A stretch of 38,181 nucleotides of DNA from Halobacteriales archaeon QS_3_64_16 (lineage in GTDB: Archaea > Halobacteriota > Halobacteria > Halobacteriales > Halococcaceae). The notes below the pieces were generated by a model. The model was not told the DNA's origin. It did not search any database and worked only from the letters and a program-made list of their open reading frames with translations. The first letter of the stretch is position 1; each line of letters opens with the position of its first letter. The stretch is taken from contig PXRJ01000069.1 in NCBI GenBank assembly GCA_003021705.1, positions 1 through 38,181 of the forward strand, read 5' to 3'. The position numbers were made by a program, and so were the translations under genes. Of this stretch, positions 31,621-38,181 are shown piece by piece.

Positions 31621-31815
31621 TCACTTTAATCCCATTGCCACCGAGACGAGTCCGAAGAGGATACCGACGGCGAGAAACGCTCCGCCGCCGATAGCGTACA
31701 ACTGCGGGACCGTATATTCTAATTGCTCGGCATACAGCAGTCCGGCGGCCGAAAGCAGTAGCGTCAGTCCCGAGCCGACGAACGTAGTCGCGATATCGAA
31801 ACCAAAGCGTGCCAT
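31621..31815 (-). CDS. Small two-span membrane protein
   Basis: 64 residues: MARFGFDIATTFVGSGLTLL, LSAAGLLYAEQLEYTVPQLY, then AIGGGAFLAVGILFGLVSVA. Two hydrophobic helices flank a short polar loop. Its pattern fits a real small membrane protein, and codon composition agrees with the host. No function is recognised. Confidence 0.6.
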   Translation of the reverse strand: MARFGFDIATTFVGSGLTLLLSAAGLLYAEQLEYTVPQLYAIGGGAFLAVGILFGLVSVAMGLK

Positions 31816-31943
31816 GGATGAGGGTACCCACTGCTAGCCGTTCCGGTCTTCGGTCGGCCTACGCAGGGGTGGCGAGTCGACTTCCTTCTGTGGAGAACTT
31901 TCGGCCCTGAACGAACTATCGGTCGATCGGCCGGTCGACCGGC

Positions 31944-32483
31944 TCAGCCGATGTCGGCGTGCTCAGTGAGGCTGGCTCCCTCGGCCCCGAGGATCGTCTC
32001 GCAGTAGACACACCGAACTCCCTCCTCGAGTACGTCGAACGTCGGGGAAACGGGCTCGTTGCCCGCCGTGATACAGTCGGGGTTCGGACACGAAATTACC
32101 CCTGAGACCTGTTCCGGGCGATCGACGCGGTGTTTCCCGCTGACGTCGTACTCCCGGACGATATTGATCGTCGCCGCCGGAGCGATTAGCGAGAGCACGT
32201 CGAGCTCGTCACGAGTAAGTTCGCGGTTCTCGATTTTCAGCACGTCCTTCCGGTCGAGGCGGTCGCTGGGAACGTTCATGCCGATGCTCACGACCTCGCC
32301 GGCCGACCCGTCGATACCGAGCACGCCGAGCACTGTGAGCGCCAGTCCCCCCGGAACGTGATCGATCACGGTTCCATTACGGATCTTCGTGACCCGGAGT
32401 TCGTGGTCCGCGTCCGTTTCGGTCGCCTCGTTTCCGTCGTCCCGCTCGTCCCTCCCACCGGCGTTCCCCTCAGGCCCGCTCAT
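31944..32483 (-). CDS. pyrI: Aspartate carbamoyltransferase regulatory subunit
   Basis: 179 residues with an acidic N-terminal extension of about 25, then the allosteric domain (LRVTKIRNGTVIDHVPGGLA, LGVLGIDGSAGEVVSIGMNV, SLIAPAATINIVREYDVSGK) and a zinc domain with four cysteines (VISCPNPDC and RCVYCETI). It confers nucleotide-effector control on pyrimidine synthesis and stabilises the catalytic trimers. It overlaps the pyrB stop by one base, so the two are translationally coupled. Confidence 0.94.
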   Translation of the reverse strand: MSGPEGNAGGRDERDDGNEATETDADHELRVTKIRNGTVIDHVPGGLALTVLGVLGIDGSAGEVVSIGMNVPSDRLDRKDVLKIENRELTRDELDVLSLIAPAATINIVREYDVSGKHRVDRPEQVSGVISCPNPDCITAGNEPVSPTFDVLEEGVRCVYCETILGAEGASLTEHADIG

Positions 32484-33445
32484 TAGGCGTCTGCCCCCTC
32501 GTTCCAGTCGGCGAGCGAGCCGCTCTCATCCGCGGCGAAGATACCCCCGCCATCGAGTGCGAGATCGAGCAGTGCCATTCGGACCGCGACGCCATTTTTC
32601 GCCTGCTCGAAGTACTTGGCGTGGGGTGTCTCGTCGACGTCGGCGGCGATCTCCTCGACCCGGGGCAGGGGATGCATTACGATCAGGTTCTCTTTGGCGT
32701 CCTCCAGCGTCGCGGCGTCGATCCGGTACTCGCCCGCGATCGCTCGGTACTCGGCGTCGTCGGGGAATCGCTCGCGCTGGATCCGGGTCACGTACAGCAC
32801 GTCGAGGTCCGGAAGCACAGTACTGAGATCGGTGTGTTCCTGAACCGACGCGCCGGCCGCCTCTAGATCGTACCGGACGCCTCGGGGGAGTCGCAGGCTC
32901 TCGGGGCTCACGAGGTGTTGGGTAGTATCGAAGTTCGTCAGGGCAAGCGAGAGTGAATGGACCGTCCGGCCGTACTTCAGATCACCCATGATCCCGATCG
33001 AGAGGCCATCGAGACCGACGTTCTCTCGCATCGTATAGAGATCGAGTAAGGTCTGGGTAGGATGCTGGCCGGCCCCATCGCCCGCGTTGATCAACGGCAC
33101 CGAGACGAACTCCGAAGCCATCCGCGCTGCCCCCTCGCTGGGGTGGCGGAGCACGAGGGCATCCACGTAGCCCGCGAGCACTCGGACGGTGTCGGCGAGC
33201 GTCTCGCCTTTGGTGACGCTTGAGGCTTCGATCGCGCCCATGTCGAGTGCGTCGCCCCCGAGGCGCTTGATCGCGGCCTCGAAGCTGAGTCGGGTGCGGG
33301 TACTGGGTTCGAAGAAACAGAGCCCGAGCAGCGTCCCGGAGCGGCGATCGGTGGGTGAGTCCCGCTCGAGGGCGGCGGCGTGATCGAGCACCCGCTCGAT
33401 GTCCGCCCGGGAGAGCTGTTTCGCGCTGATGAGGTGTTGGCCCAT
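32483..33445 (-). CDS. pyrB: Aspartate carbamoyltransferase catalytic subunit
   Basis: 320 residues, normal length. The carbamoyl-phosphate site is [20 protein letters not shown]. Other conserved segments are [40 protein letters not shown] and [20 protein letters not shown], then [20 protein letters not shown]. It condenses carbamoyl phosphate and aspartate in the first committed step of pyrimidine synthesis. First gene of the pyrBI operon; a KaiC-like gene is divergent from it. Confidence 0.96.
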   Translation of the reverse strand: MGQHLISAKQLSRADIERVLDHAAALERDSPTDRRSGTLLGLCFFEPSTRTRLSFEAAIKRLGGDALDMGAIEASSVTKGETLADTVRVLAGYVDALVLRHPSEGAARMASEFVSVPLINAGDGAGQHPTQTLLDLYTMRENVGLDGLSIGIMGDLKYGRTVHSLSLALTNFDTTQHLVSPESLRLPRGVRYDLEAAGASVQEHTDLSTVLPDLDVLYVTRIQRERFPDDAEYRAIAGEYRIDAATLEDAKENLIVMHPLPRVEEIAADVDETPHAKYFEQAKNGVAVRMALLDLALDGGGIFAADESGSLADWNEGADA

Positions 33446-33729
33446 TGAATACAGGGCGGCCGCCGGCCATCTTGAATCCCCCGCACCCGCTCGGTCGGCA
33501 CCGGTCGCATCGCTCTCCGAAGTTCCGCTCGGCTCGCTCTCGTAGAGGAGAGGTCGAAAGCGTTCCCGGCAGTCTCGTCAGCTCCGCGAACGACCGGCTA
33601 CCAGCCTGTCTGGCGCTTCGCGACTACCGGCGAGCGCACGCGTCGAGAAAACCGTCAGAGCGAGACGAATCGGGAGCCGTCGTCCGCCGTCAGAAGCCTT
33701 ATGGCTACTACCCGGATAGTAAAAGCAAT

Positions 33730-34356
33730 ATGGCCGAGCGCCTGCGGACGGGCATCGACGTGCTCGACCGGAAGCTGGAAGGGGGGCTTCCGGCCGGAAG
33801 CGTCGTCGTCTTACGCGCCGCGCCAGCGAGCCAGTCCGAACTCTTCTTGTACGAACTCACGAACACCAGAGAGACGCTGTATCTCTCCTTCGACCGGGAC
33901 GAACGCGCGGTCGCCGATGGCTTCGCCCGGGCGACCGCACCGACCGGCGAGCCGACGATCCAGTACGTCCCCGACGACGCGCCCTTCGATCGAGCGAGTA
34001 AGGCCATCGGGACGATCCCCGAGGAGTCAAACGCCATTCTCGATCCGATGGACGTCCTCGAAGCCAAGGAGCCGGCCAGGTATCGCACCTTCCTGAACGA
34101 CTTATGTGCTCGCGTGACCGAGACCGGCGGGCTAGCCGTGTTACACTGCTTGGACGGCGATCGAGCGAGCCCGCTTCGGGACACAACCGAGCACATGGCT
34201 GACGCCGTCTTTCACCTCCAGACCGAGATCGAGGGCGATACCGTCTCGAATCGCCTCGCAGTCCCAAAGCTCCGGGGTGGCCAGGCACTCGCGGAGACGG
34301 TGAAGCTCCAACTCACCGACAGCGTCGCGATCGATACGAGCCGGGATATCGCCTAG
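33730..34356 (+). CDS. RecA/KaiC-family (RAD55-like) protein lacking a Walker A motif
   Basis: 208 residues from ATG at 33730: MAERLRTGIDVLDRKLEGGL is the usual KaiC/RadA entry, and PAGSVVVLRAAPASQSELFL sits where G-x4-GK-T/S should be. The lysine and threonine of the P-loop are absent, so ATP hydrolysis is doubtful. Later segments (LYLSFDRDERAVADGFARAT, TGGLAVLHCLDGD and EHMADAVFHLQTEIEGDTVS) preserve the fold, including a Walker B-like hydrophobic strand. Haloarchaea carry many such degenerate paralogues, probably regulatory or scaffold proteins. It is divergent from pyrB; a TATA-like CTTATGG precedes it by about 30 bases. Confidence 0.75.
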   Translation: MAERLRTGIDVLDRKLEGGLPAGSVVVLRAAPASQSELFLYELTNTRETLYLSFDRDERAVADGFARATAPTGEPTIQYVPDDAPFDRASKAIGTIPEESNAILDPMDVLEAKEPARYRTFLNDLCARVTETGGLAVLHCLDGDRASPLRDTTEHMADAVFHLQTEIEGDTVSNRLAVPKLRGGQALAETVKLQLTDSVAIDTSRDIA

Positions 34357-34564
34357 AACTCGGTGGACTCTGCTTCCGCTGGGCGAAAAGCGATCGGACG
34401 AGAGAGCTGATGACGTCGCCGCCTGTCGCCCGAAGCAGCCTAGCTCGCCGGTCTGCTCGTTAGGAACCCGTTCCACCTCGCTTCTAGCGCCGAATTGCGT
34501 GACGATCTCGTCCGTGTTGCCGCTCGCTTTACACTGGAAGGAGCCAGTGAGCACGATACACTTT

Positions 34565-34584
34565 TGTCTATACGTGTCTATACG
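34565..34584 (+). promoter_or_regulatory. Tandem 10-base operator/promoter repeat before the RHH antitoxin
   Basis: TGTCTATACG occurs twice head-to-tail (34565-34574 and 34575-34584), ending nine bases before the ATG at 34594. CTATAC in each unit also resembles a TATA element. Ribbon-helix-helix repressors typically bind tandem short repeats, so this is a likely autoregulatory operator overlapping the promoter. Confidence 0.6.
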
Positions 34585-34593
34585 ACGAACCCA

Positions 34594-34944
34594 ATGAGCG
34601 ACGAGTCGAAAGACATCACGATCACCGTCCGAGTCGACCGATCACTCAAGTCAGAGATGGATGAGCACCCGGAGATCAACTGGAGCGCCGTCGCTCGAAA
34701 GGCGATTCGGAGCACGATCGATGACCTCGAAGTCATGGACGAGATCGCCGCGGAGAACCGGATGACCGAAGCGGACGCGAAAGAGATCGCCGACCTCATC
34801 TCCGAAGACGCGAACGACCGAGCGAGAGCCGCTCGCGGGGAGGACACCGTCGAGAACCGCGCCGACGGCGGAACCGCACTCGATCGCTCGGACGACATGG
34901 CCACCGGCACGGATAGGGACGTGGAGACGGACGCCAGCGAGTAG
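34594..34944 (+). CDS. Ribbon-helix-helix antitoxin (VapB-like)
   Basis: 116 residues from ATG at 34594. The RHH fold is at about 6-50 (DITITVRVDRSLKSEMDEHP, then EINWSAVARKAIRSTIDDLE). The middle (EADAKEIADLISEDANDRAR) is helical and the C-terminal 40 residues are acidic and likely unfolded until they wrap the toxin. It should autoregulate through the tandem repeats upstream. The toxin gene starts four bases after its stop. In-frame sequence from 34495 precedes the operator and is not used. Unlike the modules in 1350-6006, this pair is intact. Confidence 0.82.
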   Translation: MSDESKDITITVRVDRSLKSEMDEHPEINWSAVARKAIRSTIDDLEVMDEIAAENRMTEADAKEIADLISEDANDRARAARGEDTVENRADGGTALDRSDDMATGTDRDVETDASE

Positions 34945-34948
34945 CTGG

Positions 34949-35401
34949 ATGGACGATTACGTTCCGTATCCCTCACGCATCCTCGTCGATGCCAATACTA
35001 TTGTCTCGGCGACGCTGTCCGATGGGGTCGTGCGAGAGTTGCTTCTCGTGACCGAAGACGACTGCTACGCCCCGGTATTTCTCCGTGAGGAAATCGAGAG
35101 GTACGAACCGATGCTTCGGGAGCGGTCGGGGCTCTCGGAGGACGAACTCGATGCACTGCTCGGACGACTCTTTCGACGGATCACGTTTCTCTCGACAGAG
35201 CGCACTGTTCGGCATCACGATAGAGCGGAGAGCGTAATGAGAGCGATCGACCCCAAGGATGCACTCTACGTCGCTGCGGGGCTCGAACTCGACGCGGCGA
35301 TCTGGAGTATGGACGATGAGCTCAGCGAACAGAGTGTCGTCCTCTGCCTGGCAAACTCGGCGATGGTCGCGCGAGTACGCGGGGGCCAATTGATAGAGTA
35401 G
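34949..35401 (+). CDS. PIN-domain RNase toxin (VapC-like)
   Basis: 150 residues. Key acidic positions are visible: D14 (RILVDANTIVSA), E47/E48 (FLREEIERYEPM), D104 (IDPKDALYVAAGLEL) and D122/D123 (WSMDDEL). This fits a PIN-domain endoribonuclease of the type paired with RHH antitoxins. It begins four bases after the RHH gene and is probably translated from the same message. The downstream FKBP gene is convergent. Its RNA target is not known. Confidence 0.83.
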   Translation: MDDYVPYPSRILVDANTIVSATLSDGVVRELLLVTEDDCYAPVFLREEIERYEPMLRERSGLSEDELDALLGRLFRRITFLSTERTVRHHDRAESVMRAIDPKDALYVAAGLELDAAIWSMDDELSEQSVVLCLANSAMVARVRGGQLIE

Positions 35402-35459
35402 CGGGAACGGAATAGCTCGGATCGAGTAACGAATTCGAACCGTTTCCCGTCGTTGCTGC

Positions 35460-36536
35460 TTATTCGGTTTCGCCTTCGGCGTCGAGTTCCTCGACGATCT
35501 CGTCGGCATCGACGTCCGCGTCCGCGAGTTCTTCCTCTAGCTCTTCTAACTCCTCGCCGCCACCGCCGCCCATCCCACCCATCATGCCGCCCATGCCGCC
35601 GAACATCCCTCCAGAACCGTCGATCGTCTCCTGGACGATCACCCGGTCGAGATCGAGCTGATCCATGAGCTGTTCGGCGATCTGGTTCTTCTGGAACATC
35701 CACTGCTGGTCGAACTGGAGCTGCGGTGGGGCTTCGAGATACAGAGTCTCTTTCTCGACGACCTCGACTTCGGTTTCGGGTTCTGGCAGCTCCTCGGCCG
35801 GGGTGTTCTCGTCTATCTCCTCCTCGTCGGGCGCGATGACGGTCTCCTCCTCTTCCTCGTCGGTCTCGATCCAGAGGTCGAAGTCGGCGTCGCCGATGAA
35901 CATGCCGAGAAGCCCTTGTGCGCGCTCGGTGCGGTCCTCGACGACGTCCTCGATCTCGTAGTCGTACTCGATGTCCTCACCCGCGAGAACGTGGTTGAAG
36001 TCGACCCGCGCCCGGCCGCCGATGATCGTCTCGACGTGGCCGTGCTCGCCCTCGAGATCGACGTGAGCGCCCGGATATCGATCGTCCTCGGGGATCTTCT
36101 CGGCGCTGATCGTCCGGACCTCCTCCTGGTCGTACTCGCCGAAGGCGTCGACGGCCGCCACAGTAACGGATCCCGAGTCGCCGACCTCACTTCCCATGAT
36201 GTCCTCCTCGACGTCCTCGAAGATATGGCCGGCCCCGAGCGTGATCACGCGGGGTTCGAACTCCTGGTCTTCCTCGTCGACGCCTTCCTCCTCGGCGACC
36301 TCCTGGCTCGTCGTATCGACCAATTGGCCGCCGTCGACCGTGCGAGCAGTGTAGGCGAGCCTGACGAAATCGTCCTCGCTCAGGCCCTCGCTTTCGCTTC
36401 CGCTCTCACTTTCGTCCCTGGCCGTCGCTTCCGCGTCGGCGTCGGTCTCTGCTGGGGTGTCGGGTTCGGAGTCGTCGTCCTCGGCGTCACTGACGACCTC
36501 CTCGTTCGGCGCGTCGGTCCCTTCGTTGCCACTCAT
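35460..36536 (-). CDS. FKBP-type peptidyl-prolyl cis-trans isomerase (SlyD-like, extended)
   Basis: 358 residues from ATG at 36536. An acidic low-complexity N terminus (about 1-50) is followed by an FKBP/IF domain (about 50-190): FVRLAYTARTVDGGQLVDTT, VITLGAGHIFEDVEEDIMGS, VTVAAVDAFGEYDQEEVRTI, then HVETIIGGRARVDFNHVLAG. A second region (about 195-300) has AQGLLGMFIGDADFDLWIET and LYLEAPPQLQFDQQWMFQKN. A Gly/Met-rich linker (GGMFGGMGGMMGGMGGGGGE) precedes an acidic tail. It likely assists folding of acidic cytoplasmic proteins. The length exceeds bacterial SlyD but fits haloarchaeal relatives. A TATA-like element 26-32 bases upstream suggests a leaderless mRNA. Confidence 0.9.
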   Translation of the reverse strand: MSGNEGTDAPNEEVVSDAEDDDSEPDTPAETDADAEATARDESESGSESEGLSEDDFVRLAYTARTVDGGQLVDTTSQEVAEEEGVDEEDQEFEPRVITLGAGHIFEDVEEDIMGSEVGDSGSVTVAAVDAFGEYDQEEVRTISAEKIPEDDRYPGAHVDLEGEHGHVETIIGGRARVDFNHVLAGEDIEYDYEIEDVVEDRTERAQGLLGMFIGDADFDLWIETDEEEEETVIAPDEEEIDENTPAEELPEPETEVEVVEKETLYLEAPPQLQFDQQWMFQKNQIAEQLMDQLDLDRVIVQETIDGSGGMFGGMGGMMGGMGGGGGEELEELEEELADADVDADEIVEELDAEGETE

Positions 36537-36559
36537 GGCCCGACCGAGACTCGTTGCAC

Positions 36560-36570
36560 CCTTAAGAATC
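36560..36570 (-). promoter_or_regulatory. TATA-like element of the FKBP gene
   Basis: The minus strand has GATTCTTAAGG centred about 28 bases upstream of the ATG at 36536, the spacing expected for leaderless transcription in haloarchaea. Confidence 0.45.
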
Positions 36571-36646
36571 ACGTTTCACCGATCCCAGTCGAGCGGGGCG
36601 ACCGTCGTTCGACTCGCCACCGAGCCCGGTGCTATCCGTCGATGGG

Positions 36647-37498
36647 TCACCGATCGTTCGCGAGTGCCTCACAGCCCTCGCTCGCGAGCCACTCGAAAAA
36701 GCGGGCGACGCCCTCGGGATCGGGCACTCGATAGCGGGCGGCGGTCTCGCTCTCACCGCCGACGAACACCGACAGTCCCGCCTCTCCGAGCGCCTCGAAG
36801 GCGGTCTCGTCGGTCGTATCGTCGCCGAGATACGCCCCGATCCATCCCGGCGGAGTGTCCTCGGCTAGCAGCGAGATCAGCCGGCCTTTGTCCCAGGGGA
36901 TCGCCGGACCGACCTCGAAGATCTCCTTACCTGACGAACTGGAAAGGCCCTCGCCGTGTTCCTCGAGCGCTGCCTCGACGGCCGCCTCGACCTCCGGATG
37001 GTCCTCGGGGTTGACCCCGCGGTAGTGGATCGTCGCCGTCACCTCTTTGTCCTCGAACACACAGCCCTCGATCCCGGCGAGGCGCTCGTCCAGATCGGCG
37101 AGCAGCGCCGCGATATCGTCCTGTCGATCGGCGGCGATAGGGTGGACAGTAGCTTCGCCCTTGCGTGTGAGCTCGAGCCCGTGGTTACCGGCATACGTGA
37201 TATCGTCGATGCCGACCCGCGCGGCGACGTCCTCGACCTCACGGCCGCTCACGACCGCGAGTTCGACCCGCTCCCGGTCGGTGAGTTCGCGTAGTGCATC
37301 TTCGTTCGCAGCGATGATCCCCGCGGCGTCCGGGTCCTCGGTGATCGGTGCGAGCGTCCCGTCGAAATCGGTACACAGGAGCATTCCTTCCGCTCTTCCC
37401 AAGCGATCGCGGACGGCGTCGAGATGCTCGAACAGCTCGAGCGACCCCTCCTCGGCTGCCCCGCCGTCGGCGTCGCTATCGGTCTCCGAGCCAGTCAT
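36647..37498 (-). CDS. otsB: Trehalose-6-phosphate phosphatase (HAD family)
   Basis: 283 residues from ATG at 37498. HAD motif I is LLCTDFDGTLAPITEDPDAA, motif II VELAVVSGREVEDVA, the lysine lies in IPWDKGRLISLLAEDTPPGW, and motif III/IV is IGAYLGDDTTDETAFEALGE. TPP-specific context includes YAGNHGLELTRKGEA. It would remove phosphate from trehalose-6-phosphate, producing trehalose, a compatible solute. Normally paired with a synthase (otsA), which is not on either side here; the plus-strand DUF4177-like gene lies upstream. An upstream Met (37585) is rejected because family similarity begins later. Confidence 0.92.
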   Translation of the reverse strand: MTGSETDSDADGGAAEEGSLELFEHLDAVRDRLGRAEGMLLCTDFDGTLAPITEDPDAAGIIAANEDALRELTDRERVELAVVSGREVEDVAARVGIDDITYAGNHGLELTRKGEATVHPIAADRQDDIAALLADLDERLAGIEGCVFEDKEVTATIHYRGVNPEDHPEVEAAVEAALEEHGEGLSSSSGKEIFEVGPAIPWDKGRLISLLAEDTPPGWIGAYLGDDTTDETAFEALGEAGLSVFVGGESETAARYRVPDPEGVARFFEWLASEGCEALANDR

Positions 37499-37647
37499 CG
37501 GTCGTTCACCCGTCGGTTCCGGTATCTCGGCGTCGCGGTCATCACCTCTCTGTCGGGGTCCACAGTACTTGTCGCCTGTCCTCATCGATCGGCCGACGGC
37601 CCGGCGTGTAGGCGGGCTATTTACTCCTCCACCGAGAAGGGGGAGCT

Positions 37648-37836
37648 ATGGCCGACCAACAGTACGAGTACCGCATCGAACCGACGTTCCTCTCCCCAAC
37701 CGAACTGCGCAACGAACAGTATAAGCTCGAGGACTTGCTCAACGAACTCGCAGCGGAGGGCTGGGTGTACGAAGACGCCGCCGTCATCGATTCCGCCTCG
37801 ATCTTCTTCATCTTTCGACGGCCGGTCGATTCCTGA
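37648..37836 (+). CDS. DUF4177-like small protein
   Basis: 62 residues: MADQQYEYRIEPTFLSPTEL, RNEQYKLEDLLNELAAEGWV, then YEDAAVIDSASIFFIFRRPV. The YEYR strand, LLNELAAEGW helix and closing FIFRR strand match the DUF4177 pattern. Function unknown. It starts 149 bases upstream of, and divergent from, otsB. Confidence 0.75.
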   Translation: MADQQYEYRIEPTFLSPTELRNEQYKLEDLLNELAAEGWVYEDAAVIDSASIFFIFRRPVDS

Positions 37837-37889
37837 CCGCTCGTGGCGATCGTCGGTCCGGACGCCCGCACTGGTAGGCGTTCGTACCC

Positions 37890-38181
37890 CTACTCCCACT
37901 CGATGTCGCCCGATCGGTCCGCGCTGCGCAGGATAAAGGGGCCGACCGCGAGCGTCCGTTTCGTGATCGTCACCATTCGGAGGATAAACGACGTGAGAAA
38001 CAGGAATGGCATGGCACCGGCCGCCATGCCGGCGCTGCTGATCCAGACGAGGTTTCCGATCCCGAGGAAAGTACCTGGAAAAGAAGTCGGTGCAAGGAAC
38101 ATCGCGAGCGCGGAGGTGATCGCGAGTGCGGGCACCGAGAGGTAGAGCATTCCCCGCGAGAGGTCGACGAGCTGCCACTGG
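37890..38181 (-). CDS. Haloarchaeal integral membrane protein, 5'-partial (runs off the window)
   Basis: The frame is open to the last base: QWQLVDLSRGMLYLSVPALA, ITSALAMFLAPTSFPGTFLG, SSAGMAAGAMPFLFLTSFIL, then RMVTITKRTLAVGPFILRSA, ending at 37890-37892. Two hydrophobic helices are visible, with the KRTLAVGPFILR end commonly seen in a haloarchaeal membrane protein family. The Met at 38150 is internal; the true start lies beyond the window. Function unknown. Confidence 0.7.
   Translation of the reverse strand, partial: QWQLVDLSRGMLYLSVPALAITSALAMFLAPTSFPGTFLGIGNLVWISSAGMAAGAMPFLFLTSFILRMVTITKRTLAVGPFILRSADRSGDIEWE

Noticed and set aside
1..38181. tRNA or rRNA genes
   Set aside because: I saw no cloverleaf with a TTCGA(A/G)TC-type T-loop block or rRNA-like stretch on either strand by eye; a tRNA scan would settle it.

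Overview
The window is chromosomal DNA from an extremely halophilic archaeon (class Halobacteria). This rests on the GC-rich sequence with a strong codon-position bias, very acidic predicted proteins, archaeal information-processing genes (TFB, RNase P proteins Rnp2/Rnp3, proteasome alpha, SBDS) and families known mainly from haloarchaea (bacterio-opsin-activator HTH, DUF7344, DUF5789, DUF7282/DUF4397, HVO_A0114-type regulators). I cannot fix the genus from sequence alone.

Layout. 1-1161: a secreted, sequon-rich surface protein. 1350-6006: an accessory island holding at least six type II toxin-antitoxin (TA) loci or remnants in different states of decay (frameshifts, internal TAG codons, truncations), together with a type IV pilin, short dispersed repeats and a run of four perfect hairpins. 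6077-7975: the succinyl-CoA synthetase operon, whose beta-subunit gene carries an internal deletion that also shifts the frame. 8201-9318: the C-terminal remnant of a TRAP transporter with a small membrane protein, abutting a uracil-DNA glycosylase. 10074-15745: acylphosphatase, NAD(P)HX repair enzyme, MoaC, Hsp20, HflX and two unknowns. 15932-20246: the conserved archaeal SBDS / proteasome / RNase P / exosome-associated cluster, with a methyltransferase inside it. 20480-25576: a Nudix hydrolase, an unknown protein, two adjacent frameshifted regulators, a TFB with a small zinc protein, and a DUF7260-like protein. 25924-31474: a neighbourhood with a metal-handling flavour (ArsP-like permease with an embedded YHS domain, cysteine-rich DUF326 protein, Lrp/AsnC-TRASH regulator), plus an intact Bat-type regulator and a frameshifted DUF62 gene. 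31621-38181: aspartate transcarbamoylase pyrB-pyrI, a KaiC/RadA-like protein without a Walker A motif, an intact RHH-PIN TA pair with a tandem operator, an FKBP isomerase, trehalose-phosphatase, a DUF4177-like protein and a membrane protein that runs off the end.

The most striking overall feature is the concentration of broken genes in accessory and regulatory loci, while nearly all housekeeping genes are open. Five breaks (TumE-like, VapB, Bat-like, DUF326 and DUF62 genes) are best explained by loss of one base. Two others are TAG codons inside otherwise alignable frames, and one (sucC) is a deletion of roughly 130 bases. Either the island is truly decaying or the assembly contains uncorrected indels; read-level evidence would separate the two. 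I recognised no complete novel defence or metabolic system. The best candidates for follow-up are the TA graveyard with its repeats, the PIN toxin left beside a broken antitoxin, and the metal-linked neighbourhood.
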